DNA of 64,000 nt from Bacteroidota bacterium (GTDB lineage Bacteria; Bacteroidota; Bacteroidia; Cytophagales; Cyclobacteriaceae): assembly GCA_016191555.1 (NCBI GenBank), contig JACPVX010000078.1:1-64000 (forward strand). Reading direction: 5' to 3'. The notes below the pieces were generated by a model that was given only the letters and a program-made list of their open reading frames with translations, searched no databases and had not been told where the DNA came from. The translations under genes and the position numbers were made by a program. Positions 32,101 through 40,981 of this stretch are shown in pieces (the first letter of the stretch is position 1; every line of letters begins with the position of its first letter).

Positions 32101-32386
32101 TCAGTAAGTTTGATAACCGGGAATAAGAACTAAGCTCAGTCGGGAATGCCAACAGGCTGGGGCCATCTAACAAATCCAATCGGCACGCAGGAATGATTTG
32201 CATTCCTAAGGCCTTCGCAGCCACATGCGCTCGTACGATACCGGCAAAAGTATTCCGGTCAGTGATAGCGATCTTTTTATATCCAAAAGTTGCAGCCTGC
32301 TCTACTAATTCCTCCGGATGAGAAGCTCCACGAAGAAAACTGAAATTGGAAGTAACCTGTAACTCGACATAACTCATAACTCGCAC
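29153..32386 (-). CDS. dnaE2: Error-prone DNA polymerase DnaE2 (ImuC), 1077 aa
   Basis: C-family polymerase of normal DnaE2 length. The N-terminal PHP domain starts '[23 protein letters not shown]'. The polymerase core has the catalytic '[15 protein letters not shown]' motif and 'GRGSAANS'. The helix-hairpin-helix region follows, then the OB domain '[27 protein letters not shown]', characteristic of DnaE2. The start may be the ATG at 32386 or the one at 32377. Three bases separate it from imuB. The product does translesion synthesis in the ImuA-ImuB-DnaE2 mutasome, bound to the beta clamp through ImuB, and causes damage-induced mutation. Confidence 0.95.
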   Translation of the reverse strand: [1077 protein letters not shown]

Positions 32387-32389
32387 CCA

Positions 32390-33883
32390 TTAAGCAAAAA
32401 AACCATGGATAAACCATTGATAGGTCTCATCGTGATAATGACCTAACCGAAACAACCAATACCGGTTGCCCTCTACGTCTTCCACCCGATAGTAGTCGCG
32501 GTGCTGTCCTTGTTGCAACCACCACTCCTGCTCTATTCGCTCGGGTCCATCTGCTTTTGCAATGGTGTGAAGCTTACCTTTATAACGAAACAGCATTGGC
32601 GGATAATCCGGAATCGGTGCTGTAACTTCAATGCATTCCGGTTTGGATAAGAGTTGTAGTGGTCGAGGTTTGTCTGTCCGCCAGGGGATTGCTAATTTTT
32701 CTTCCAAAGCAATTTGTTTATAAGATCGCTCAGGCCAATAATGCTCATCCGGAGCATATCGATGAATGGATTGCATTCCTGTTTTGGTTGCGAGGCGATC
32801 TAATAGTTCAGATACACGAATGTCTTCCAGGCCACCACTGCCTTCCCATACCTTCGTCTGTTCCGAAAAATGATCTTCTACTTTTTGTGCTTCCAGAACA
32901 AATAGCTCAATACCCATCGCAGGCTCAATCAACGAGAGCTTACCTTCCAATAATTTATACAGATGTTTGACATGATGAGTCGGGCGGTTTGTTCCGATAC
33001 TGATCTGCTCGACTTTTCCATCCACGCGGTAGCCTTTAAACATAGCAGATCGAAGTCCTTTCTGTTCTTGCTGTAGGCGATGGCAAAGTGTTTCCAATAA
33101 TTGCTTCAGTGCCATCTCGATACCCGTCAATGTTACAATCGGTTCAAGACACGGCAATCTTTCCTGATAGGGCTCAATGGGTTGAACAGGTTGCATCAAT
33201 TCCATTTCATGACCGAAGGCCTTATCAATTTGATGAAGAAGATGTTCTCCGAATCGCCTGCGCAAGGATGAGCGAGGCATCGAAATAAATTGACGCACTT
33301 GCCGAAGGCCGAGCTTGTGCAAACGCATAACCGTTTCGAATTCAATACGAAGAGATTCCGGAGGCAAACTCATCAATGCTTCTGAATGCATCCCACTTGC
33401 AACAAGGCTTTCCTTCCCAAACCGTGCCACTCCCCATGCAGCACCTATAGTATCTGCCATAGCAAGCTTTATATCATAGCCACGTGCATTTAATTTTCTG
33501 GCAATCTCCTCTAGGTAAAATGTATCTCCGCCCCAGAGATGTGAACAACCCGAAACATCAAGTACGATACCATCCGGAGGATCTATCGCTGCGATGGGCG
33601 TAAAGCGGATGCACCATTCCGCCAGGCGCGTGAGTAACTTATTGACCAGATCAGGCTTATCATCCTGCACTTCGAGTTCCGGAAAAATAGCTCTGGCGTC
33701 TGCAAGCACCACTCCGCAACTTATGCCGCGCATCACCGCCACAGCATTGGCGGCAGTGATAATCATCCTGCCATGTGAAGGCGTTCGCAAAACGAAAGGC
33801 AGGTTCTTTAAATGAGGCTGACGGATCGAGAACCAGTCCGTTTTCAGGTGACGGAACCAGATAGAAACAAAACGATTTCCCAT
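32390..33883 (-). CDS. imuB: ImuB, Y-family-like mutasome subunit (497 aa)
   Basis: Y-family polymerase fold: 'FVSIWFRHLKTDWFSIRQP' replaces the first catalytic strand of true Y polymerases, and 'GIVLDVSGCSHLWGG' corresponds to the second acidic motif. The usual catalytic acids are not all present, as expected for ImuB, which is an adaptor rather than a polymerase. The C-terminal part carries the mutasome/clamp interaction region and ends 'YRVEDVEGNRYWLFRLGHYHD', typical of the family. Its ATG abuts the imuA stop with no gap. It links DnaE2 and ImuA to the sliding clamp. Confidence 0.92.
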   Translation of the reverse strand: MGNRFVSIWFRHLKTDWFSIRQPHLKNLPFVLRTPSHGRMIITAANAVAVMRGISCGVVLADARAIFPELEVQDDKPDLVNKLLTRLAEWCIRFTPIAAIDPPDGIVLDVSGCSHLWGGDTFYLEEIARKLNARGYDIKLAMADTIGAAWGVARFGKESLVASGMHSEALMSLPPESLRIEFETVMRLHKLGLRQVRQFISMPRSSLRRRFGEHLLHQIDKAFGHEMELMQPVQPIEPYQERLPCLEPIVTLTGIEMALKQLLETLCHRLQQEQKGLRSAMFKGYRVDGKVEQISIGTNRPTHHVKHLYKLLEGKLSLIEPAMGIELFVLEAQKVEDHFSEQTKVWEGSGGLEDIRVSELLDRLATKTGMQSIHRYAPDEHYWPERSYKQIALEEKLAIPWRTDKPRPLQLLSKPECIEVTAPIPDYPPMLFRYKGKLHTIAKADGPERIEQEWWLQQGQHRDYYRVEDVEGNRYWLFRLGHYHDETYQWFIHGFFA

Positions 33884-34618
33884 TTATCCAACCTGTTTTT
33901 GTTCTTCGTGCGCTGACGGTATAAGCTTGGGAACAGGCTGAAACTCCCCGTCTATCCACCGTATGTCCCAACTGCCGGGCCTTCCATTTCGGATACGAAT
34001 CAGATCCACTCGCCACTTCGGAAATCCTATGCCGGGCAGTTCACCAATGGACTCACTGGGCAACGAAGTTATTCTCCAACGTGAGACAGAAGCTGTCGTA
34101 TTTATTTTAGGAAAATTGTTTCGTAAGATGAATCCGGTAACCTGACTCTGCTCGGCTGCCAGTTGAAGTCGTCTTGATTCCGTAAAATTAATTTCCCGTG
34201 TTTCTCCAACTACGGCAGTCAACGCTCCACATTTCAATGCTTCATCCATGGCCCAAATGACTTCTCTTTCATTTTGGAGATCAATGAAGACGAACCGGTC
34301 GGGTTGAATTCCGAAAGCTCGTAACGCAGGTGGAAAGATTTTTCTGTTAGAGCTAATCCAGAGTACGGCCCCATTGTTTCCCATCAGCTTGGCAAGTAAA
34401 CCGCAGGCAAAGCCGCTAGTGGCAGAGGCATCCTCCGGTTTATCAGACAAGAATTCATGCAAGACACCCAGAGGAAATGAGGCGTTTGGAAAGGCATCTC
34501 TTATTGGGCCGAGCCCTCCATCTACTGCTGGATTGTTCCCCGACTTATACCCTTCCAAGCGCAGAATATCTCTTTGCAAATCTTCGATGATATTGGATTT
34601 TCTTACGGCAGCCGTCAT
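33884..34618 (-). CDS. imuA: ImuA, RecA-like mutasome protein (244 aa)
   Basis: The ATG at 34618 ('MTAAVRKSNIIEDLQRDILRLEG') is preferred; the longer frame starts with TTG at 34654 inside the palindrome. It follows the Bacteroidota ImuA/SulA-like RecA-fold pattern: 'FPLGVLHEFLSDKPEDASATSGFACGLLAKLM', 'AVLWISSNRKIFPPALRAFGI', 'FVFIDLQNEREVIWAMDEALKCGALTAVVGE', and a C-terminal 'WRVDLIRIRNGRPGSW'. First gene of the imuA-imuB-dnaE2 operon. The palindrome 36-56 bases before the start is a candidate damage-response operator. Confidence 0.88.
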   Translation of the reverse strand: MTAAVRKSNIIEDLQRDILRLEGYKSGNNPAVDGGLGPIRDAFPNASFPLGVLHEFLSDKPEDASATSGFACGLLAKLMGNNGAVLWISSNRKIFPPALRAFGIQPDRFVFIDLQNEREVIWAMDEALKCGALTAVVGETREINFTESRRLQLAAEQSQVTGFILRNNFPKINTTASVSRWRITSLPSESIGELPGIGFPKWRVDLIRIRNGRPGSWDIRWIDGEFQPVPKLIPSAHEEQKQVG

Positions 34619-34653
34619 GGATGAGGAGTCTTTCGAGCCCTCAAGGTATATCA

Positions 34654-34674
34654 AATACTAATATTATTAGTATT
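34654..34674. promoter_or_regulatory. Perfect inverted repeat upstream of imuA (candidate SOS-type operator)
   Basis: Arms AATACTAAT (34654-34662) and ATTAGTATT (34666-34674) with a 3-base centre. It lies 36 bases upstream of the imuA start in otherwise A/T-rich DNA. Mutasome operons are usually repressed by LexA or a functional stand-in; the repressor in this organism is not in the window. Confidence 0.5.
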
Positions 34675-34793
34675 ATTACTAAATAAAATAGTAAATGCTT
34701 TAATTTAGGCTAAAAACAGAGGTAACCAAGTTTGGCAATATGCTTGGAAACACATCTGGGGTTGCCAGAGACAGGTGAATAATGTGGCACCAA

Positions 34794-37655
34794 TTAATAC
34801 TCTAAAATAAATTTAGAAAGATTCTGATGTGTTTCCAGTTTGAATTTTTTGCGCAGCCGATATCGAGTCACTTCCACGCCACGCAACGAAATAGCCATTA
34901 GGTTGGCTATCTCCTTGGTATCCATTTTAAGCCGTAAGAAGGCACATAGCTTTTGCTCTCCCGGTGTAAGGTCCGTAAATTCGGTAGTCAATCGCTTTAA
35001 AAAATCGCCATGCACGCGATCAAAATGATGCTCAAATTGTTTCCAATCTTCCTGCACCTTTAGAGTAGTGTCGATCTCTTTAATAATTCGTTCCAATGCA
35101 CGTTGCTTATCCTCTACCTTATCGGTAGCCTTCGCTTGACGAATTTCTTCTTTGATGTTCTCCATGAACTCGTTTTTTACTACGAGATTCATAGTAGAAG
35201 CTGCGAGAAGATTATTTACATGGCTCAATTCGCTCTTTATCTGTTCTTCTTTTAATTCTTTAAGCTCATTTTGCTTTAATGCCAATTCTCTTCGTCTTGC
35301 TTCTTCCATTCTGGCCTGTTTTGCCCTGTAGTACTGACGCTGGAATCGGTAAATCTGATAGAGTACAAGAATGCCCAATAAAAAGTAAATTAAACGTGCG
35401 ATAGTACTCTTATAAAATGCCGGAGAAACTTCCACTAAAAATGGTTGGCTGGTAACAATCTCTCCCCGCGAATTGAAGGTCTGCACTTGAAAGCTATACT
35501 TACCAACTTTTAGGTTGGTATATTCCTTTAGACTGGTGGTAGTCCAAGTACCATAGTCTTCATCAAACCCCCTTAGGTAATACCGAAATTGCTGATTGCT
35601 TACATCTTTGAACTTAAAGGATTCGACTATGAATTGTAAAACACGTGTGCCTTCTGTGATGCGTATCGGTTCGGTTTTTTCGGGGCGAATTTGAAAAGGC
35701 ATTCTTGCATACAAGATACTGTCTTCAGCTACATTAACTACTCGATTTAATAGAGGAGCATTCGCAAGTGATATACCATCTTCCAGTTCCGGAGTATATT
35801 GTATAAATCCCTCATTTGCGTTAAAAAGAACACCTTCTCTCACATTGCGAGATACACTTAACAAGTCGTTGTTAAAAGACTGTCGCAATTGAAACAATGA
35901 TGAAGGTACATATGCATAATTTTCCGCACTGACTTTTTTGAAAAGCCCCACTAGGTTTTCCGAATAAACGTAAACATTCTTTTGTCGGTCTTGTACGAGT
36001 TGGTAGACCCAATTTTTTCCTACCACTTTAGAAAACACTTCTTCCTCAACTATTTTATCGGTTGACTGGTCTAGTTTAAATATACCCTTTGCCGTACAGA
36101 TGTATAATTGATCGTCAATCCGACTCAGGAAAATGTACTTTTTAATCGGAAGTGAATAGGAGTCTGAAACTTTGTTTACAGATGCATTTATAAATGAGAC
36201 ATCTAAAGATATCAAGTACAATCCTTTATAATATTGCCCCACCCAAATTCTCCCTTTTTTATCTTCTTCAAAAAATCGGCTTGACTCATTAAAGCCATTG
36301 ATTTTCTGAACATCACGTAGCTCTCCTTTTGCATCCATTTTAAAGAGATGAAGTCCTGTATAAGTACCGGCTATGGCATACATCGGATTGGATCGCAACT
36401 GTTTTATCTGCCACAGCCCTTCGCTAAATGCACGCCTAGATGCCTTTCCACCTTCTAACAGGAATAAGCCTGTATGATGTCCCGCATACAGCTTATCATT
36501 GATTAATTGCATTCCATAGGCCGGCCCTTCCGTGCCTATAAGAAACTTACTCTTGGTCATGCCCTTTGGTAAAAAGTAAATACCGTTTGAGGTGGTGTAA
36601 TAGGTACCCTCATCTAATTCAAAAGCCTCATAACCACTTCCTTGCAGGTCAATATTTTGATTAATCAATCGCAATGGAGAATTGATATCAATGAGTGCGA
36701 TTCCATTTTGCATCCCTACCCATAAATTACCGCTATGGTCTTGAAAGACCCGGAGGCAGGCATTGGACATTAATCCATCGGATATTGAAATATTCTCAAT
36801 CTGTTTTGTCAATTGATCATAGATAAAAAGCCCAGCCAACTGAGTTGAAATGACTAACCTACCATCCGAAATCTGTATGACATGGTTGATGTATTTACCC
36901 GCTAGCGCATCATTCAGACCAGCGTAGGATTCGAGAATACCCATTGAATTCAAAAACTCAATCTTCCCCGAGTTATAAAAGAAAAGATATCCCGCTTCGC
37001 TGCGAACCACACCGGCTACGATCTGATTGGTATGGCCATTTTGCGGCAATGGTACTAAGTCAAGCCCCTGAATCTCAAAAAGAGCACCGGTTGGGGACTG
37101 CGTAAAAAGTCTATTTCCAGCCAGAAATGATCTGTTAAAACCACCTTGGCGCCTAATGACAGCTACTGAGTCTCCCGAATAGACGTAGATTCCTTGAAAT
37201 GTGCAGAAATAGACTTTAGAGTCGAACAAAAGAACATCCCAAACTTCATCGAAATCCCTAAAATGCTCGGGGATCTTTTCCAAAAGGGAAACATAATGCC
37301 AATCGCCATCAAAAAAACCAAATTCACCCTGTGAACCAACGTACAATCTGCTTGAACTTTCGTCAAATGCCAGGGAACGCTGCTTTTTGCCGGTATTTAA
37401 GGCATGTTTGTCCCAAGTTGTGCCATTAAAAGACAGTATTCCCAGATTATTAGCTACAAACAGGTTTAAATCCCTATTCTGAGCAAAGTCAATGTTTTGT
37501 ATACCGGCCCCATAGTCTGACGGAGCAAAATTCTTTATCGGATACTTCCCTGAAATTCCAAAGGAAAGCTGGGTTACAGCAAATAAAAACAGGAAGACAA
37601 GCCAAGTCACTACATCTTTTCCGGAATTGCCCATAAACCTCAAAATTGATACCAT
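34794..37655 (-). CDS. Membrane sensor-regulator: propeller, Y_Y_Y, LuxR HTH (953 aa)
   Basis: Signal/anchor at about 17-33, then a periplasmic two-component-regulator propeller (about 40-640; repeats such as 'VGSQGEFGFFDGDWHYV' and 'HSGNLWVGMQNGIALID'), and a Y_Y_Y domain (about 655-750: 'FRYYLRGFDEDYGTWTTTSLKEYTNL'). One transmembrane helix (about 757-778) leads to a coiled coil rich in K/E and a LuxR-type HTH at the C-terminus ('TPGEQKLCAFLRLKMDTKEIANLM'). There is no kinase: sensing and DNA binding are in one chain. Its 186-bp divergent spacing to the glucan genes suggests it controls them on sensing oligosaccharide. The start could also be the ATG at 37634. Confidence 0.88.
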   Translation of the reverse strand: MVSILRFMGNSGKDVVTWLVFLFLFAVTQLSFGISGKYPIKNFAPSDYGAGIQNIDFAQNRDLNLFVANNLGILSFNGTTWDKHALNTGKKQRSLAFDESSSRLYVGSQGEFGFFDGDWHYVSLLEKIPEHFRDFDEVWDVLLFDSKVYFCTFQGIYVYSGDSVAVIRRQGGFNRSFLAGNRLFTQSPTGALFEIQGLDLVPLPQNGHTNQIVAGVVRSEAGYLFFYNSGKIEFLNSMGILESYAGLNDALAGKYINHVIQISDGRLVISTQLAGLFIYDQLTKQIENISISDGLMSNACLRVFQDHSGNLWVGMQNGIALIDINSPLRLINQNIDLQGSGYEAFELDEGTYYTTSNGIYFLPKGMTKSKFLIGTEGPAYGMQLINDKLYAGHHTGLFLLEGGKASRRAFSEGLWQIKQLRSNPMYAIAGTYTGLHLFKMDAKGELRDVQKINGFNESSRFFEEDKKGRIWVGQYYKGLYLISLDVSFINASVNKVSDSYSLPIKKYIFLSRIDDQLYICTAKGIFKLDQSTDKIVEEEVFSKVVGKNWVYQLVQDRQKNVYVYSENLVGLFKKVSAENYAYVPSSLFQLRQSFNNDLLSVSRNVREGVLFNANEGFIQYTPELEDGISLANAPLLNRVVNVAEDSILYARMPFQIRPEKTEPIRITEGTRVLQFIVESFKFKDVSNQQFRYYLRGFDEDYGTWTTTSLKEYTNLKVGKYSFQVQTFNSRGEIVTSQPFLVEVSPAFYKSTIARLIYFLLGILVLYQIYRFQRQYYRAKQARMEEARRRELALKQNELKELKEEQIKSELSHVNNLLAASTMNLVVKNEFMENIKEEIRQAKATDKVEDKQRALERIIKEIDTTLKVQEDWKQFEHHFDRVHGDFLKRLTTEFTDLTPGEQKLCAFLRLKMDTKEIANLMAISLRGVEVTRYRLRKKFKLETHQNLSKFILEY

Positions 37656-37802
37656 TGTGCAACAAATATATTCAATTCAAGCCATCTAAAACGATGTAGG
37701 TAAGGTTTTGTAGTAGTCGAAAAACAGAATTGATGTAGTCCTTTTTTTGCTGATCCGTGCCACTCTAGCGAAATTTCAATCGTTTTCTAAAACTGCATTA
37801 AG

Positions 37803-37812
37803 CAAACGTTTG
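37803..37812. promoter_or_regulatory. Palindrome CAAACGTTTG upstream of the glucan operon
   Basis: A perfect 10-bp palindrome 30 bases before the ATG at 37842, in the divergent spacer. The same spacer also has TGTAG three times (about 37695, 37710 and 37734). Either could serve the divergent LuxR-type regulator. No convincing -7 box was found. Confidence 0.3.
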
Positions 37813-37841
37813 AATCTGTTGTTAAACCTAATAAACAAAAT

Positions 37842-40800
37842 ATGAGGAACCTCTACATAATAGTTATCCTTCTCCTGTTTTCCGCCGGTGTGCAGGGTCA
37901 ATCCGCTCAGGTGACGGTCAAACAAGACGTCCGAGGGATGAAACTTCAAGTGAATGGAAGGGAATTTATGGTCAACGGGATGAACTGGGACTACTTTCCT
38001 ATTGGCACCAATTTTTCCTACAGCTTGTGGAATCAACCCGATGATATCATCCAAGCAGCGCTAGATACCGAAATGTCTCTGCTGAAAAATATGGGTGTCA
38101 ATACGGTACGCCAATACACCGGGGTTCCTGCCCGCTGGATAAAGTACATCTACGAAAACTATGGCATTTATACCATGTTAAATCACTCGTTCGGAAGGTA
38201 TGGCCTTACGATCGATGGTGCTTGGGCACCCAATACCGAATATTCAGATCCAAGAGTACGCGCTTTGTTACTTGAGGAGGTAACGAAGATGGTAAATGAC
38301 TATAAAGACACACCCGGTCTCTTGTTATATCTCTTAGGTAATGAAAACAACTACGGCCTCTTTTGGGACGGTGCCGAAACCGAAGATATTCCTGTTAAAG
38401 ATAGAAAATCAACCGCACGTGCAACGGCTATGTACAAGCTGTTTAATGAAGCAACGCTGGCGATGAAGGCAAAAGACGCGGGTCACCCGATTGCTATGTG
38501 CAATGGAGATTTATTGTTTTTGGAGATCGTAAAAGAAGAATGCAAAGACATTGACATATTTGGAACCAATGTGTACCGAGGTGTTTCTTTTGGCGATGCC
38601 TTCCAGCGTGTAAAAGATGAACTGAATAAACCAATTTTATTTACTGAGTTTGGTGCAGATGCATTTAATGTTCAGGACAACGCTGAAGATCAGGAATCAC
38701 AAGCTTACTACATGGTGGGCAATTGGAAAGAGATCTATGAAAATGCTGCTGGTTTAGGAAAAGCGAATAACTCACTCGGTGGTTTTACATTTCAATTCAG
38801 CGATGGCTGGTGGAAATTCGATCAAACAAAAAACCTGGATGTACATGATGACAATGCATCATGGTCGAATGGTGGTTATCAGCGTGATTACCAGAAAGGC
38901 GAAAACAACATGAACGAAGAGTGGTTTGGCATTTGTGCAAAAGGGCCAACCAATCCACGGGGTTTGTATTCATTATTTCCTCGGGCAGCTTACTACGCGT
39001 TGAAAGAGGTGCATTTATTAAATCCATATCGCGAAGGTGTTACCCTAGATGGTGTGAACAACCACTTTGCTAACATCCAACTGATGGATGCGGTGCTGAA
39101 AGCCAGAGGCGATAAGGCTGCTCTCAGTGGCGAACAAAATTCAAAAGTTCGGGTAAGTGAGATGAGAGCTGAACTTTCCACTTTTATAACCGGTGGAAAA
39201 TTGATTACTACTCCTAATAAAGTAAACCCGGCTCAAACCACCTACCCCAACAAGTTAGGCTATGATCACATGGAGTCCTATTTCGTGGGCATTGAAGCCA
39301 ACCCCGCATCAAATGTAAGAGCCAACGTTTCGTTCAACGTGTTGGGCAATGTGGCACAAAATCCTATCAATGAAATCTTCTACGAAAACAGAGGCCGTCC
39401 GCAAACATTGGTAACCCCAACAGGCACGGTTACTACTTCGCTGGATCGCGTGCAAGTGTATCGTGCAGACTATTCATGGAATCATAAGCTGTTTAATCTG
39501 AACGGATTCTATCGAACGGGTCATTATCACTGGGGCTATGAAGGCGATTTTTTTGGATTATATCCGGAAGCCAACTATGGACCCAACATCGATATATATA
39601 ATGGCCTCGCTCCGCAAGGCTTTGAGATCAGTGGAAAGAAATCATTGGATGGATTAAAAATTGCGTACGGCCGTGAATTATGGTGGGGAGCAAACCCAGC
39701 GATACTAGTGAAGTATAGCCGAAACGTAGGAAAAATCAATGTTACGGGAATCATGCACGAAGATTTGGATGATCCGGGTGCAGCCGTCAGCTCATTGGCT
39801 GTTCCGCAACCACGAACCAGAAGATTGACACTGCAAGTTTCCAGAAAGGTATTCGACAATCTGAAAGTAGAGTTGGGTGGAATTTGGGGTGGACAACCAC
39901 TGGTGGGTCGCGAATTCCAAGTAGTGCGCGGTCAGGAAGGTAATTATCAAACGTATGTAGATAAAATTAAGAACACCGATACCTGGGGAGCTAAGATTAA
40001 ATTAACCTACGCGTCCGGACGAATCAATTGGTATGCACAGGCTGCATCGCAAGGATTGGTTGCCAACGGAGGTGCCGACTATACCACTACGTTTACCGGA
40101 TGGAGATTGAAGGACAGTGGTAGCGGAAACAAAAACAACGTATTAACTGGCTTTACATATACCATCGGCAAGTGGCAAATCGCCCCTAACTTTATGTGGC
40201 AAAAACCATTGGTGGATCCGATGCCCGGTAATGCCGGTGGCCCTGCACGACTACGTAATATTTTAGTCGATCCTTTTGTAGTAAGATCGAATAGAGAGAC
40301 TGTTGCAGGTGAGTTGTTGTTAACATTTGATCCGACACCCGGAACATGGATGTACGAATGGGACAACGACCGATCGGAAGATTCGCGGTTAGCAGCCAGT
40401 ATTGGTTTTGTCTACCGTCACTTGCCTACTTCGCAAGATGCAGCAGTGATCTTCCCGGGAACTGGACGAACACCAACCGCAGCAATCGGTGCACCACCTG
40501 CATTGGATTTGTGGGAAGTTAACACACGAATTGTTTCGAAAATAAACCCTCAATTAGGAATCATCGCCAACTTGTATGGAGGAAATGGTCAAGCCAATGG
40601 ACCAAACACCAGAGCAATCGAACGCTTTGGTGGTGATTTCAGAGTGATCTATAAAAAGATAAAACTTGCATCGCATATCAAGTTTAATGATTGGGGGCCG
40701 TTCGACTATCACCGAGATTTCAACCTCACTTTTCCCGTGCAATTAATGGCCGATCTATCTACGACAATTGGAAAGCCTGATTGGTTTATTCTTCCAAGCA

Positions 40801-40970
40801 CATCCATTGGTGTACAAATGACGTGGCGCTCGTTGGACAAATATTCTCCAAGATATCTACCTAATGTAGCTGATCCATTTGCGACTTCACCAATTATTAG
40901 TCCGGTGGGTTTCCCCAACGGAAATGAATGGGAGTTTAGAACCTATGTTCGTATCAGTGTTGGGAAATAA
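37842..40970 (+). CDS. Clan GH-A glycosidase fused to a predicted outer-membrane barrel (1042 aa)
   Basis: Signal peptide 'MRNLYIIVILLLFSAGVQGQ'. Residues about 28-400 form a TIM-barrel glycosidase related to GH2/GH5-type clan A enzymes. The acid/base is E168 in 'LLGNENNYGLFW' and the nucleophile E269 in 'ILFTEFGADAF', each on the expected strand. The remaining ~590 residues look like an outer-membrane beta barrel: long runs of alternating aromatic/polar strands ('VQVYRADYSWNHKLFNLNGFYRTGHYHWGYEG', 'FRVIYKKIKLASHIKFNDWG') ending 'WEFRTYVRISVGK'. The gene leads the glucan operon, 11 bp before the next gene. Exact GH family and barrel topology are inference; a beta-1,3-glucan substrate is inferred from neighbours. 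Confidence 0.65.
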   Translation: MRNLYIIVILLLFSAGVQGQSAQVTVKQDVRGMKLQVNGREFMVNGMNWDYFPIGTNFSYSLWNQPDDIIQAALDTEMSLLKNMGVNTVRQYTGVPARWIKYIYENYGIYTMLNHSFGRYGLTIDGAWAPNTEYSDPRVRALLLEEVTKMVNDYKDTPGLLLYLLGNENNYGLFWDGAETEDIPVKDRKSTARATAMYKLFNEATLAMKAKDAGHPIAMCNGDLLFLEIVKEECKDIDIFGTNVYRGVSFGDAFQRVKDELNKPILFTEFGADAFNVQDNAEDQESQAYYMVGNWKEIYENAAGLGKANNSLGGFTFQFSDGWWKFDQTKNLDVHDDNASWSNGGYQRDYQKGENNMNEEWFGICAKGPTNPRGLYSLFPRAAYYALKEVHLLNPYREGVTLDGVNNHFANIQLMDAVLKARGDKAALSGEQNSKVRVSEMRAELSTFITGGKLITTPNKVNPAQTTYPNKLGYDHMESYFVGIEANPASNVRANVSFNVLGNVAQNPINEIFYENRGRPQTLVTPTGTVTTSLDRVQVYRADYSWNHKLFNLNGFYRTGHYHWGYEGDFFGLYPEANYGPNIDIYNGLAPQGFEISGKKSLDGLKIAYGRELWWGANPAILVKYSRNVGKINVTGIMHEDLDDPGAAVSSLAVPQPRTRRLTLQVSRKVFDNLKVELGGIWGGQPLVGREFQVVRGQEGNYQTYVDKIKNTDTWGAKIKLTYASGRINWYAQAASQGLVANGGADYTTTFTGWRLKDSGSGNKNNVLTGFTYTIGKWQIAPNFMWQKPLVDPMPGNAGGPARLRNILVDPFVVRSNRETVAGELLLTFDPTPGTWMYEWDNDRSEDSRLAASIGFVYRHLPTSQDAAVIFPGTGRTPTAAIGAPPALDLWEVNTRIVSKINPQLGIIANLYGGNGQANGPNTRAIERFGGDFRVIYKKIKLASHIKFNDWGPFDYHRDFNLTFPVQLMADLSTTIGKPDWFILPSTSIGVQMTWRSLDKYSPRYLPNVADPFATSPIISPVGFPNGNEWEFRTYVRISVGK

Positions 40971-40981
40971 AAATTTGAAGA

